This document shows, piece after piece, positions 1-6,103 of a stretch of DNA of 11,505 nt (its first letter is position 1; every line of letters starts with the position of its first letter). This DNA is from JAABTL01 sp964465355 (GTDB taxonomy: Bacteria; Deinococcota; Deinococci; Deinococcales; Trueperaceae): positions 1 to 11,505 of the forward strand of contig CAYXJZ010000097.1 of the NCBI GenBank assembly GCA_964465355.1, written 5' to 3'. Below the pieces are notes generated by a model, which ran no database searches, was not told the DNA's origin, and saw only the letters and a list, made by a program, of their open reading frames with translations. Made by a program: the position numbers and the translations under genes.

Positions 1-466
1 TGACCTCGTCGCCGACCTCGGCCAGATCTTGGTCCTGGCTGAAGATCAAGGCCACATCGAACTGTTCTCGATAGGCCATCCCGATCAGGTCGACGGCGAT
101 GCGCACGTCGATCCCTTTCTCTTCCGCAATCTGCCAACGGTAGGTCGTTCCGCCCGGAAGAGTGATTGCACGGGTGCGGTACCTGATAGGTCGATTGATG
201 ACCTGGACACCCTGCCGACCGAGTGCAGCAAGCCGGTGTTCCCAGAAATGGAACCAGAAGGGGTTCGCCTGCTCAGATGGAGTTCCCGTGTAGAAACGGA
301 CTTGGTTGAGCTGCCAGCCTCGCGATCGGCACACTGCTTCGGCGAGGGCCATGGGGTCGAAGTCGGGCCAACGCACACCGAAGGCTCTTCGAGCTGCATG
401 GAAGACGTTCTGTGCATCGAAGAAGGCGACGGTGCGATGTAGGTGGGGCTCGCGTGACACGAGCAT
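1..466 (-). CDS. NYN-domain (PIN-like) putative RNase, 3'-truncated by window edge
   Basis: An open minus-strand frame of 155 codons runs from ATG at 466 to the left edge without a stop. Its translation has the order of a NYN domain (LabA/DUF88-like PIN-fold nuclease). Strand 1 carries the first acid and asparagine in AFFDAQNVF (residues 14-22, D17 and N20). The centre has EEKGIDVRIAVDLIGMA (115-131, with acids E116, D120 and D126). The strand ALIFSQDQDLAEV (139-151) has the closing acids D145 and D147. These acids would bind the divalent metal for RNA cleavage. An in-frame TAG lies upstream near 505, so the start is ATG 466 or GTG 460; neither has a clear Shine-Dalgarno. Sampled GC is about 58% against about 70% in neighbours, and codons such as GCA, CGA and AGA are more frequent, which suggests a different origin. 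The substrate is unknown; stand-alone NYN proteins include RNA-processing enzymes and possible toxins. The C-terminus lies outside the window. Confidence 0.82.
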   Translation of the reverse strand, partial: MLVSREPHLHRTVAFFDAQNVFHAARRAFGVRWPDFDPMALAEAVCRSRGWQLNQVRFYTGTPSEQANPFWFHFWEHRLAALGRQGVQVINRPIRYRTRAITLPGGTTYRWQIAEEKGIDVRIAVDLIGMAYREQFDVALIFSQDQDLAEVGDEV

Positions 467-480
467 CAACTCGGGCAAGC

Positions 481-530
481 AAAAAATAACCCCACAAGAG
501 GCCTATGCGATCTAGGCGTGTCCGGTGGGG
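481..530 (-). terminator. Hairpin plus U-tract (attenuator or small-RNA terminator) in the NYN leader
   Basis: On the minus strand CCCCAC (530-525) pairs with GTGGGG (495-490). Nested inside, GCCTA (517-513) pairs with TAGGC (505-501) around a 7-nt loop. The outer arm is followed directly by TTATTTTTT (489-481). This is a good rho-independent terminator. It lies between the promoter at 544-573 and the NYN start at 466, so it is either a transcription attenuator of the NYN gene or the 3' end of a short RNA of about 55 nt. Ending read-through from the M29 gene is the dull alternative. The plus strand has no U-tract for this hairpin. Confidence 0.65.
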
Positions 531-534
531 AGGA

Positions 535-557
535 AGTGGAATCAATGTAGTGGAATC
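535..557 (-). repeat. 9-bp direct repeat flanking the NYN promoter -10
   Basis: GATTCCACT occurs at 557-549 and again at 543-535 on the minus strand, separated by ACATT. The -10 hexamer TACATT sits between them, with its first base inside the upstream copy. The arrangement suits a repressor site, but the repeat is short and could be chance. Confidence 0.35.
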
Positions 558-573
558 CCGGTTGCCGTGTCAA
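544..573 (-). promoter_or_regulatory. Sigma70-type promoter for the NYN leader
   Basis: Reading the minus strand there is a perfect -35 TTGACA (573-568), an 18-bp spacer and a -10 TACATT (549-544). The predicted start of transcription is near 537. It is the only near-consensus -35/-10 pair I saw in the window; the housekeeping genes here show only TAnnnT elements. Two 9-bp direct copies of GATTCCACT (557-549 and 543-535) flank the -10 with a 14-bp period and could be an operator. Confidence 0.6.
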
Positions 574-645
574 GGGCTTTCAGCCTACGGGCACACATGA
601 TGGTAGCGGTGACTGAAGTTGGCCCATGCCTAGCAGGACCCGGCC

Positions 646-1734
646 CTAGTCCACGAACACCCCATCCCTCTGGAACACCTCGCCATCCAGCAGGATCTCC
701 CCGCCCTGCCGCAGGTCGGAGATCAGGTCCCAATGGATGGCGCTCTGGTTCAGCCCACCCGACTCAACGTAGGAGCGCCCAAGCGCCAGGTGCACCGTGC
801 CGCCGATCTTCTCGTCGTAGAGCGTGTTCAGGATGGGCTTGCTGATCTCGTAGTTGGTCCCGATGCCCAGCTCGCCAAGGAAGCGGGCGCCGACGTCGGT
901 CGCCAGTTGCGCCTGCAGCAGGTCGTCGCCCTCGTCGGCGCTGGCCTCGACCACCTTGCCTGCCTCGAAGCGCAGCCGCACGCCCTTGACCACCACGCCG
1001 GACACGGCGCTCGGCAGGTCGAAGGTGATGACGCCATCGGCGCTGTCCTCGATGGGGCCGGTGAAGACCTCGCCGGATGGCATGTTGCGCCGTCCGTCGG
1101 AGTTGATCCAGGTGCGGCCCTTGACTGACATGCGCAGGTCGGTGCCAGGTCCGCGCAGTCGCACCTCGTCGGCGACGGCCAGGCGCTCGATGAGGCGCGC
1201 CTGCGTCTCGCGCAGCTCCGCCCAGCGCGCTACCGGATCGTCGTCATAGAGGAACATGGCGCCGAAGACGAAGCGCTCGAAGTCGGCGGTGCTCATGCCG
1301 GCGTCCTGGGCGCCCGCATCGGTGGGGTAGAGGGTGCCCACCCACTTGGTCTGCTGCACACGGATGGCCTGCACCTGCTGTTGATGCTGGGTCAGGCGCG
1401 CGATGCGTCCCTTGTCGGCGGCTTGCAGCGAGCGGGAGTTGGTGGGGGCGCCGACGCGGATCCAGGCGTGGGCCTGCTTGACCTCTTCGAGGTCGAGGAC
1501 CGGCTCGGCGCCGAAGTAGGCGTCGCCGGCCAGCTCGATGACGTCGTCCATGTACTCGGGGTAGGCCATGCGCAGGGCGGGCCGGCCGCCGGCCTGCAGC
1601 ACCGAGCGCACCAGGGCGCGGGCCAAGTCGGCGGCTGGGGTGGGCACGTGCATGGCGACCAGCTCGCCAGGTTGCACACGCGTGCAGTAGCCCACGAGCA
1701 GGTCGGCGTAACGCTCCATGAGGGGATGCAACAT
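646..1734 (-). CDS. M29 family metallo-aminopeptidase (AmpS/PepS/AmpT type)
   Basis: This 362-residue protein fits the M29 family of cytosolic, dinuclear-metal aminopeptidases, which remove N-terminal residues from peptides. The family's conserved core is present in order: PSGEVFTGP (219-227, metal ligand E222), GELGIGTN (287-294, E288), DEKIGGTVHLALG (307-319, E308 and H315) and GGLNQSAIHWD (326-336, H334 and D336). The first ~110 residues form the substrate-gating domain (AVHVPTP-like start, MAYPEY at 56-61). The frame stays open far upstream into rluB, but homology begins at MLHPLMERYADLL. ATG 1734 has a -10-like TAGCCT ending 7 nt upstream and no Shine-Dalgarno, so leaderless initiation there is preferred; ATG 1719 is the alternative. 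It is divergent from rluB. Family assignment is firm; substrate preference cannot be read. Confidence 0.92.
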   Translation of the reverse strand: MLHPLMERYADLLVGYCTRVQPGELVAMHVPTPAADLARALVRSVLQAGGRPALRMAYPEYMDDVIELAGDAYFGAEPVLDLEEVKQAHAWIRVGAPTNSRSLQAADKGRIARLTQHQQQVQAIRVQQTKWVGTLYPTDAGAQDAGMSTADFERFVFGAMFLYDDDPVARWAELRETQARLIERLAVADEVRLRGPGTDLRMSVKGRTWINSDGRRNMPSGEVFTGPIEDSADGVITFDLPSAVSGVVVKGVRLRFEAGKVVEASADEGDDLLQAQLATDVGARFLGELGIGTNYEISKPILNTLYDEKIGGTVHLALGRSYVESGGLNQSAIHWDLISDLRQGGEILLDGEVFQRDGVFVD

Positions 1735-1741
1735 GGGGCAG

Positions 1742-1747
1742 AGGCTA
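1742..1747 (-). promoter_or_regulatory. -10 element of leaderless M29 promoter
   Basis: TAGCCT on the minus strand ends 7 nt before ATG 1734. With normal -10 to +1 spacing, transcription would begin at or beside the A of the start codon. No good -35 is visible. Confidence 0.5.
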
Positions 1748-1776
1748 CCACCGCCGTCCGGACGTCGAGCCAGCGG

Positions 1777-1782
1777 TAGAGT
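1777..1782 (+). promoter_or_regulatory. -10 element of leaderless rluB promoter
   Basis: TAGAGT is followed by exactly six bases and then GTG 1789. No ribosome binding site exists in the gap, so the mRNA probably starts at the GTG. It is divergent from the M29 promoter; the two start codons are 54 bp apart. Confidence 0.55.
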
Positions 1783-1788
1783 CATCCT

Positions 1789-2499
1789 GTGAACGAAGAA
1801 GGCGCCGTGAGCGAGGAACGTGTGCAGAAGGTCTTGGCCGCCGCTGGCATCGCCAGCCGCCGCAAGGCGGAGGAGCTGATCACCGCCGGCAGGGTGCGGG
1901 TCAACGGCGTGCGCGTCGCGCTGGGTGCCAAGGTCGGTCCGGATGACCACATCGAGGTCGACGGCCGCCCCGTCCTGCGCCCCGAGCGGCACGTCACCTA
2001 CCTGCTGCACAAGCCGAGGGGCGTGCTCAGCACCGTCAGCGACGACCGCGGCCGGCCTACCGTCATGGGGCTCGTGCCGAAGGCCGATGGCCTGCATCCT
2101 GTTGGCCGCCTCGACCTGGACTCGGAGGGCCTGCTGCTGCTCAGCACCGACGGCGAGCTGACGCTGCGGCTGACCCACCCGCGCTTCGGCCACGAGAAGG
2201 AGTATCGGCTGTGGTGCGTCGAGGGCGGGGTCAGCGACGAGGCCCTGCGACGCTTGCGAGATGGGGTGGAGCTGGAGGACGGGCCCGCCAAGGCGCTGAA
2301 GGCCTCCCGCACGCCAGGCGGCTGCCGGCTGGTGCTGGCCGAGGGCCGCAAGCGCCAGGTGCGCCGCATGCTGCACGCGGTGGGCTACCAGGTGGAACGG
2401 CTGCAGCGCACGCGTGTGGGCTCCCTGAGCCTCGGCAACCTGCCTGCCGGAGGCTGGCGGGAACTCACCGCCAGGGAGCTGGACGAGCTGCTGGGCTGA
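1789..2499 (+). CDS. rluB: 23S rRNA pseudouridine synthase, RluB/RsuA family
   Basis: The 236-residue product isomerises uridine to pseudouridine in rRNA; RluB modifies helix 80 of 23S rRNA (U2605 in E. coli). An S4 RNA-binding domain spans about residues 7-55 (VQKVLAAAGIASRRKAEELI, then GRVRVNG). The RsuA/RluB/RluE catalytic signature GRLDLDSEGLLLL follows at 106-118, with D109 as catalytic aspartate. HPRFGHEKEYRLW (130-142) and the C-terminal EGRKRQVRRML (185-195) are also family hallmarks. Length fits RluB/RsuA without the long basic tail of the E. coli enzyme. The start GTG 1789 is favoured because a -10 TAGAGT lies 6 nt upstream. A second GTG seven codons in (1807) is possible. RluB is likelier than RsuA from the sequence style, but the exact target uridine is not provable here. 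Confidence 0.93.
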   Translation: MNEEGAVSEERVQKVLAAAGIASRRKAEELITAGRVRVNGVRVALGAKVGPDDHIEVDGRPVLRPERHVTYLLHKPRGVLSTVSDDRGRPTVMGLVPKADGLHPVGRLDLDSEGLLLLSTDGELTLRLTHPRFGHEKEYRLWCVEGGVSDEALRRLRDGVELEDGPAKALKASRTPGGCRLVLAEGRKRQVRRMLHAVGYQVERLQRTRVGSLSLGNLPAGGWRELTARELDELLG

Positions 2500-2518
2500 G
2501 GCTGCGGCTCGGGCAGCC
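2500..2518 (+). terminator. Small hairpin after rluB (weak)
   Basis: GGCTGC (2500-2505) pairs perfectly with GCAGCC (2513-2518) around a 7-nt loop, directly after the rluB stop. No U-tract follows. It overlaps the place where a -35 for the next promoter would sit, so it may be only a transcript-end stabiliser or chance. Confidence 0.3.
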
Positions 2519-2525
2519 GACCGGG

Positions 2526-2531
2526 TATCCT
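2526..2531 (+). promoter_or_regulatory. -10 element of the hpt operon promoter
   Basis: TATCCT is followed by six bases and ATG 2538, the same geometry as at rluB and trpS. Transcription would start at A2538, making the leader ORF leaderless and placing the hpt start 44 nt into the mRNA. Confidence 0.5.
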
Positions 2532-2537
2532 CCAGAC

Positions 2538-2585
2538 ATGGCAGCCCACCTCAGCGAACGGACGTCCCAGGGGGGAACGGCATGA
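2538..2585 (+). CDS. 15-codon leaderless leader ORF coupled to hpt
   Basis: ATG 2538 lies 6 nt after a TATCCT -10, so the predicted mRNA begins with this AUG. It encodes MAAHLSERTSQGGTA, then TGA at 2583-2585, which overlaps the hpt start as ATGA. The hpt Shine-Dalgarno (AGGGGGG, 2569-2575) lies inside this ORF, so ribosomes translating it would cross the hpt ribosome site and stop on the hpt start. No residue run suggests amino-acid attenuation. The likely role is translational coupling; whether the peptide itself matters is unknown. If transcription starts elsewhere this is just a chance ORF. Confidence 0.4.
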   Translation: MAAHLSERTSQGGTA

Positions 2586-3184
2586 GCATGTCGGCACCGG
2601 GGAACGGTGTCTTCAAGCCCGGCGGCGGTGCGGTGCAGATCAGCGCCGAGCAGATCGAGGCGCGCATCGCCGAGTTGGGCGATGAGATCCGCCGCGACCA
2701 CCTGGGTCAGCCCCTTCACCTCATCTGTGTGCTCAACGGTGCCTTCGTCTTCATGGCCGACCTGGTGCGCGCCATCGACATGCCGCTGACCATGGACTTC
2801 CTCTCGGTGTCGAGCTACGGCTCCGGCACCGTGAGCACCGGCGAGGTCAAGCTGGTCAAGGACCTCGACCAGTCGTTGCAGGACAAGCACGTCATCCTGG
2901 TCGAGGACATCGTCGACACCGGTCTGACGATGCGCTACCTGCTCGGCTACCTTGAGGGCCGTGGTCCGTTGTCGGTCAAGGTGGCATCGCTGCTCAGCAA
3001 GCCGGCCAGGCGCCGCGTCGAGGTGCCCGTGCACTACCTCGGCTTCGAGATCGAGGACGCCTATGTCTACGGCTACGGCCTCGATGTCGACCACTTCGAG
3101 CGCAACCTGCCCTTCGTGACCAGCATGCGGGTCGAGGCCGACCTGAAGGTCGGTGCCGACCTGAGGGTCGGTGCCGAAGGGTGA
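2582..3184 (+). CDS. hpt: Hypoxanthine(-guanine) phosphoribosyltransferase
   Basis: The 200-residue cytosolic purine-salvage enzyme transfers phosphoribose from PRPP to hypoxanthine or guanine, giving IMP or GMP. The class I PRTase fold is complete: ICVLNGAFVFMADLVRAI (about 48-65), the flexible-loop stretch SVSSYGSGT (75-83), the PRPP-binding acidic motif VILVEDIVDTGLT (104-116, E107, D108 and D111), and the base-binding end GYGLDVDHFERNLPFV (about 164-179). ATG 2582 has an excellent Shine-Dalgarno (AGGGGGG, 2569-2575). ATG 2588 is an alternative. The normal HPRT end is near residue 185; the remaining residues EADLKVGADLRVGAEG come from two tandem palindromic 18-bp units (3138-3171) and look like a repeat recruited as a tail. 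The stop overlaps the GTG of the M23 gene (GTGA). Confidence 0.95.
   Translation: MSMSAPGNGVFKPGGGAVQISAEQIEARIAELGDEIRRDHLGQPLHLICVLNGAFVFMADLVRAIDMPLTMDFLSVSSYGSGTVSTGEVKLVKDLDQSLQDKHVILVEDIVDTGLTMRYLLGYLEGRGPLSVKVASLLSKPARRRVEVPVHYLGFEIEDAYVYGYGLDVDHFERNLPFVTSMRVEADLKVGADLRVGAEG
3138..3171 (+). repeat. Two tandem 18-bp palindromic units in the 3' end of hpt
   Basis: CCGACCTGAAGGTCGG (3138-3153) and CCGACCTGAGGGTCGG (3156-3171) are near-identical hairpin units (7-bp stem, GA loop; the second has one G-U pair) separated by TG. A third partial start, CCGA, follows at 3174. The period of 18 keeps frame and yields ADLKVG then ADLRVG at the HPRT C-terminus. The hairpins lie just before the hpt stop and the GTG of the next gene and may affect coupling or mRNA stability. 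Confidence 0.75.
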
Positions 3185-4356
3185 GGCGCACGCGCGTCCT
3201 GTGGCGGGTGGCGGGGATCGCCGCGACGCTACTGCTCTCGGCGGCCGGCGCCGTCTGGGCCTTCCGCGACACCACCCCGCCCGAGCTCTGGCTGGAGGCA
3301 CCCGCGCTGCTGGCTGCTGGCGCGCCGTTGCCGGTGCACGTGTCGTCCTCCAAACCCGTCACCTTCCACCTCAGCTACGCCGACCAGAGCGTCGAGCGGG
3401 TGGATCAGGAGCTGAACACCACCTTGCGGGCCGAGGCGGGGAGCTGGACCCTGCTGGTCGAGGCGGTGGACGGCGCCGGCTTGCGGGCCAGTGCCGAGCT
3501 GGTGGTGGAAGCCAGGGTGCCGCCGTCGCCGGGCCTGAACGCCCCCGCCGTGGTGGAGGTCGGTGACCCCCTCGCTGTGTGGATCGACCTTGGCCCGCCG
3601 CCGCCCGACGGCGCCCAAGCGGCGCTGATCACCGACATGACCCTGGAGATGGACGGGCGTGTGCTGCCCCTGCGTCAGGGACCCCAAGGATGGATCGCCT
3701 TGACGGCGGTGGCGCTCGAGGCCCAGGCAGGAACCAGGCAACTGCGGCTGCAGGTGGTGGACGAGTTCGGCGGCTTCCATCAGGTGGAGCAGGAGCTCAC
3801 CGTGCTGCCCAACCCCCGGCCCGTCGAGCTGCTGCAGCTGTCGCCCAGCGTGCTGGCGGTGTCCACCCCGGCTGGCCGCGAGCTGGAGGCCGAGACCTTG
3901 GACCGTGCCTTCGCCCAGGTCGCGCCGCAACCACGCTGGGTCCAGTCCTTCATGCAGCCCATCGAAGGCGTCGGCACATCGGGCTTCGCCTACCCACGGC
4001 AGTACGGTGTGGGCGGCAACGTCTCCTACCACCTCGGTGCCGACATCGCGGCGCCTGCCGGTACCCCCATCCACGCCACCAACGACGGCGTGGTGCTGGT
4101 GGCCGGCTTCTTCCCCATCAAGGGCGGACTGGTCGTGATCGACCACGGCCAGGGGCTAACCAGCCTCTACTTCCACCAGTCGGTGATCCAGGCGGAGGAG
4201 GGGCAGACCGTGAGCCGCGGTGACGTGATCGGCCTGGTGGGCACCACCGGCCTGTCCACCGGCCCGCACCTGCACTGGGAGATGCGCTTGGACGGCGTGC
4301 CCACCGATCCCATGAGCTGGGTGGGGCGGCTCTACCCCCGCGTCCAGCGACCATGA
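3181..4356 (+). CDS. Exported M23/LytM-type metallopeptidase with N-terminal Ig-like region
   Basis: This 391-residue protein starts with a basic n-region and a hydrophobic segment (RVLWRV then AGIAATLLLSAAGAVWA, to about 28), a signal peptide or membrane anchor. Residues ~32-112 and ~120-208 are beta-rich and look like two Ig-like/cadherin-like modules (WTLLVEAVDGAG; LRLQVVDEFGG). The C-terminal peptidase_M23 domain (about 265-385) keeps the zinc ligands H284 and D288 (YHLGAD) and HLH (363-365, H365), plus H332 in SLYFHQS, so it should be an active peptidoglycan endopeptidase or hydrolase outside the membrane. The motif GLSTGPHLHWEM is typical. GTG 3181 overlaps the hpt stop as GTGA, and the stop overlaps the GH13 start as ATGA, so it is co-translated in the operon. 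The exact cell-wall bond cut is not predictable. Confidence 0.9.
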   Translation: MRRTRVLWRVAGIAATLLLSAAGAVWAFRDTTPPELWLEAPALLAAGAPLPVHVSSSKPVTFHLSYADQSVERVDQELNTTLRAEAGSWTLLVEAVDGAGLRASAELVVEARVPPSPGLNAPAVVEVGDPLAVWIDLGPPPPDGAQAALITDMTLEMDGRVLPLRQGPQGWIALTAVALEAQAGTRQLRLQVVDEFGGFHQVEQELTVLPNPRPVELLQLSPSVLAVSTPAGRELEAETLDRAFAQVAPQPRWVQSFMQPIEGVGTSGFAYPRQYGVGGNVSYHLGADIAAPAGTPIHATNDGVVLVAGFFPIKGGLVVIDHGQGLTSLYFHQSVIQAEEGQTVSRGDVIGLVGTTGLSTGPHLHWEMRLDGVPTDPMSWVGRLYPRVQRP

Positions 4357-6005
4357 GGCGCGCCGCCCTCCAGGCCGTGCTGCTGCTGATGTGCTGCACC
4401 GTGGTCTGGGGTCTGAGCTGGGGCGCTGCCCAAGCCACCCTGCCGGCCACCGCCCTGGCGCTGAACGGGGGCCGCCATCCTGCGCCGCCGCCCGCCGAAC
4501 GTTGGGCCAGCTCACCGGAGCAGGGCGTCTACTACCAGGTCTTCCCACGCAGCTTCCAGGACACCGACGGCGACGGCGTCGGCGACCTGCGTGGCCTCAT
4601 CACCCGGCTGCCCTACCTGGCGGAGCTGGGGGTCAGCGGCTTGTGGCTCACGCCCATCCACCCCAGCCCCAGCTACCACGGCTACGACGTGAGCGACTAC
4701 CGTGCCGTCCATCCCGACCTCGGCACCATGGCCGACGTACGCGCGCTGATCCACGCGGCCCACCGCCAGGGCATGCGGGTACTGCTCGACCTGGTGGTCA
4801 ACCACAGCAGCGACCAGCACCCATGGTTCGTGGCCGCCCGCGCGGGCGACCCGCACTACCGCGACTGGTACCGCTTCGAGACCGATCCCCCGCCGTTGCA
4901 AGGCACCCTGGGCGGCGGCGCATGGCACGACGCAGGCGACGGGACCCGCTACCTCGGCCTCTTCGTGGCGGGCATGCCTGACCTTGACCACCGCAACCCC
5001 CAGGTGACCGAGGCCATGCTGGAGGTGGCCGCCTTCTGGCTGGACCTCGGGGTGGACGGTTTCCGCGTCGACGCCATCCAGCACGTGGTGGAGGGCGCGG
5101 AAGGCAACATCGCCAACGCGCCGGAGAACCTGGCATGGGTGCGCGACTTCGGCGCGCGCATGCGCGCGCGGCACCCAGGCGCCTTCCTGCTCGGCGAGAC
5201 CTGGACGGCCACCCCCACCATCGCCGCCTACCACCGGGAAGCCGAGCTCGACATGTCCTTCGACTACCCCCTGTGGCGGGCGCTGTTGAGCGCGGTACAA
5301 GGCCGCAACGCCATCGACCTGCGGGCGCAGCTTCAACTCAACGAGAGCGCCTACCCAGACGACGCCTGGCGCGCCACCTTCGTCTCCAACCACGACCAGC
5401 TCCGCCCCGCCACCACCCTCTCGCCCCTGCGGCCCAACCCGGCGCGCAACGCGCTGCTGGCGCGGCTGCTGCTGGCCTTGCCGGGCACGCCCTTCCTCTA
5501 CTACGGCGAGGAGATCGGCATGCCCAACGGGCCTGGTGACGACGATCGGCAGAAGCGCACGCCGATGCGTTGGGAGGCGAGCGAGGATGGCGGGTTCAGC
5601 GCGGGGGCGCCTTGGTGGCCAATGTCGAGCGTCGACCCGAGCTTGAGCGTGGCGGCGCAGCGTGGTGACGCGGGATCGCTGTGGTCGGCTTACGCTCAGG
5701 CCATCGCCCTGCGGCAGGCCTACCCGGCACTGGCCGTGGGTGAGGTCGCCTTGGTGGACGGCTTGCCGTCGTCGGTGCTCGGCCTGCGACTGACCGGAGG
5801 CGGCGGGCCGCCGGTGCTGCTGCTGGCCAACCTCGGGCCGGCGGAGCAACGCTTGGCCAGGGTGGCGCTGCCCTTCCCGGCCGATGCGGCCTGGCGGGAC
5901 CTGACCAGCGGCCTTGCCGCCGGTGGTAGGGAAGGGGACGACGTGTCGACGGTGTTGTTGGCACCCGGGAGCGTGAGGATGTGGGTGCCGGCGACGGCGC
6001 CATGA
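4353..6005 (+). CDS. Secreted GH13 alpha-amylase/alpha-glucosidase-like enzyme
   Basis: The 550-residue protein has a signal peptide (hydrophobic 5-25, possible cut after AAQA, residue 28) and a complete GH13 (beta/alpha)8 barrel. The motifs are: N-terminal YYQVFPRSFQDTDGDGVGDL (60-79), the calcium-loop type seen in the oligo-1,6-glucosidase/alpha-amylase subfamilies; region I DLVVNH (146-151); region V MPDLDH (208-213); region II GFRVDAIQH (236-244, nucleophile D240); region III LLGETW (279-284, acid/base E282); and region IV FVSNHD (343-348, D348). All three catalytic acids are present. A short beta-sandwich C-domain (~460-545) closes it. It should hydrolyse alpha-1,4 or alpha-1,6 glucans or oligosaccharides outside the cytoplasm; the precise specificity is open. 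ATG 4353 overlaps the M23 stop by 4 nt. Co-transcription with hpt and M23 is clear, but a functional link is not obvious. Confidence 0.92.
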   Translation: MRRAALQAVLLLMCCTVVWGLSWGAAQATLPATALALNGGRHPAPPPAERWASSPEQGVYYQVFPRSFQDTDGDGVGDLRGLITRLPYLAELGVSGLWLTPIHPSPSYHGYDVSDYRAVHPDLGTMADVRALIHAAHRQGMRVLLDLVVNHSSDQHPWFVAARAGDPHYRDWYRFETDPPPLQGTLGGGAWHDAGDGTRYLGLFVAGMPDLDHRNPQVTEAMLEVAAFWLDLGVDGFRVDAIQHVVEGAEGNIANAPENLAWVRDFGARMRARHPGAFLLGETWTATPTIAAYHREAELDMSFDYPLWRALLSAVQGRNAIDLRAQLQLNESAYPDDAWRATFVSNHDQLRPATTLSPLRPNPARNALLARLLLALPGTPFLYYGEEIGMPNGPGDDDRQKRTPMRWEASEDGGFSAGAPWWPMSSVDPSLSVAAQRGDAGSLWSAYAQAIALRQAYPALAVGEVALVDGLPSSVLGLRLTGGGGPPVLLLANLGPAEQRLARVALPFPADAAWRDLTSGLAAGGREGDDVSTVLLAPGSVRMWVPATAP

Positions 6006-6039
6006 GCGTGCCCGCCCTGCACAGGCAGGACGGGCACGC
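6006..6039 (+). terminator. Terminator-like hairpin between convergent genes
   Basis: GCGTGCCCG (6006-6014) pairs perfectly with CGGGCACGC (6031-6039). After one C-A mismatch the stem continues as CCTG/CAGG around CACAGG. It begins one base after the GH13 stop. Neither side has a U-tract, so it is a stable bidirectional 3'-end hairpin more than a textbook rho-independent terminator. Positions 6040-6103 hold nothing else I can name. Confidence 0.55.
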
Positions 6040-6103
6040 ACGTTCATCGCTTCGTGGTCGACTACGACGAGGCCGACTGATTGCCTGTATCCCGAGTGGC
6101 CCG

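Noticed and set aside
29..442. 137-codon plus-strand frame at the left edge
   Set aside because: No motif is visible, and the minus strand of the same DNA encodes an ordered NYN domain.
273..545. Minus-strand frame starting at TTG 545 over the NYN leader
   Set aside because: Its start overlaps the predicted -10, it crosses the terminator hairpin and is out of frame with the NYN gene.
1735..2376. Upstream extension of the M29 frame to 2376
   Set aside because: It runs through rluB on the other strand; M29 homology starts at MLHPLMERY and a -10 box sits just before ATG 1734.
3229..4146. 305-codon minus-strand frame opposite the M23 gene
   Set aside because: His/Gly/Gln-rich shadow; the sense strand encodes a complete M23 peptidase.
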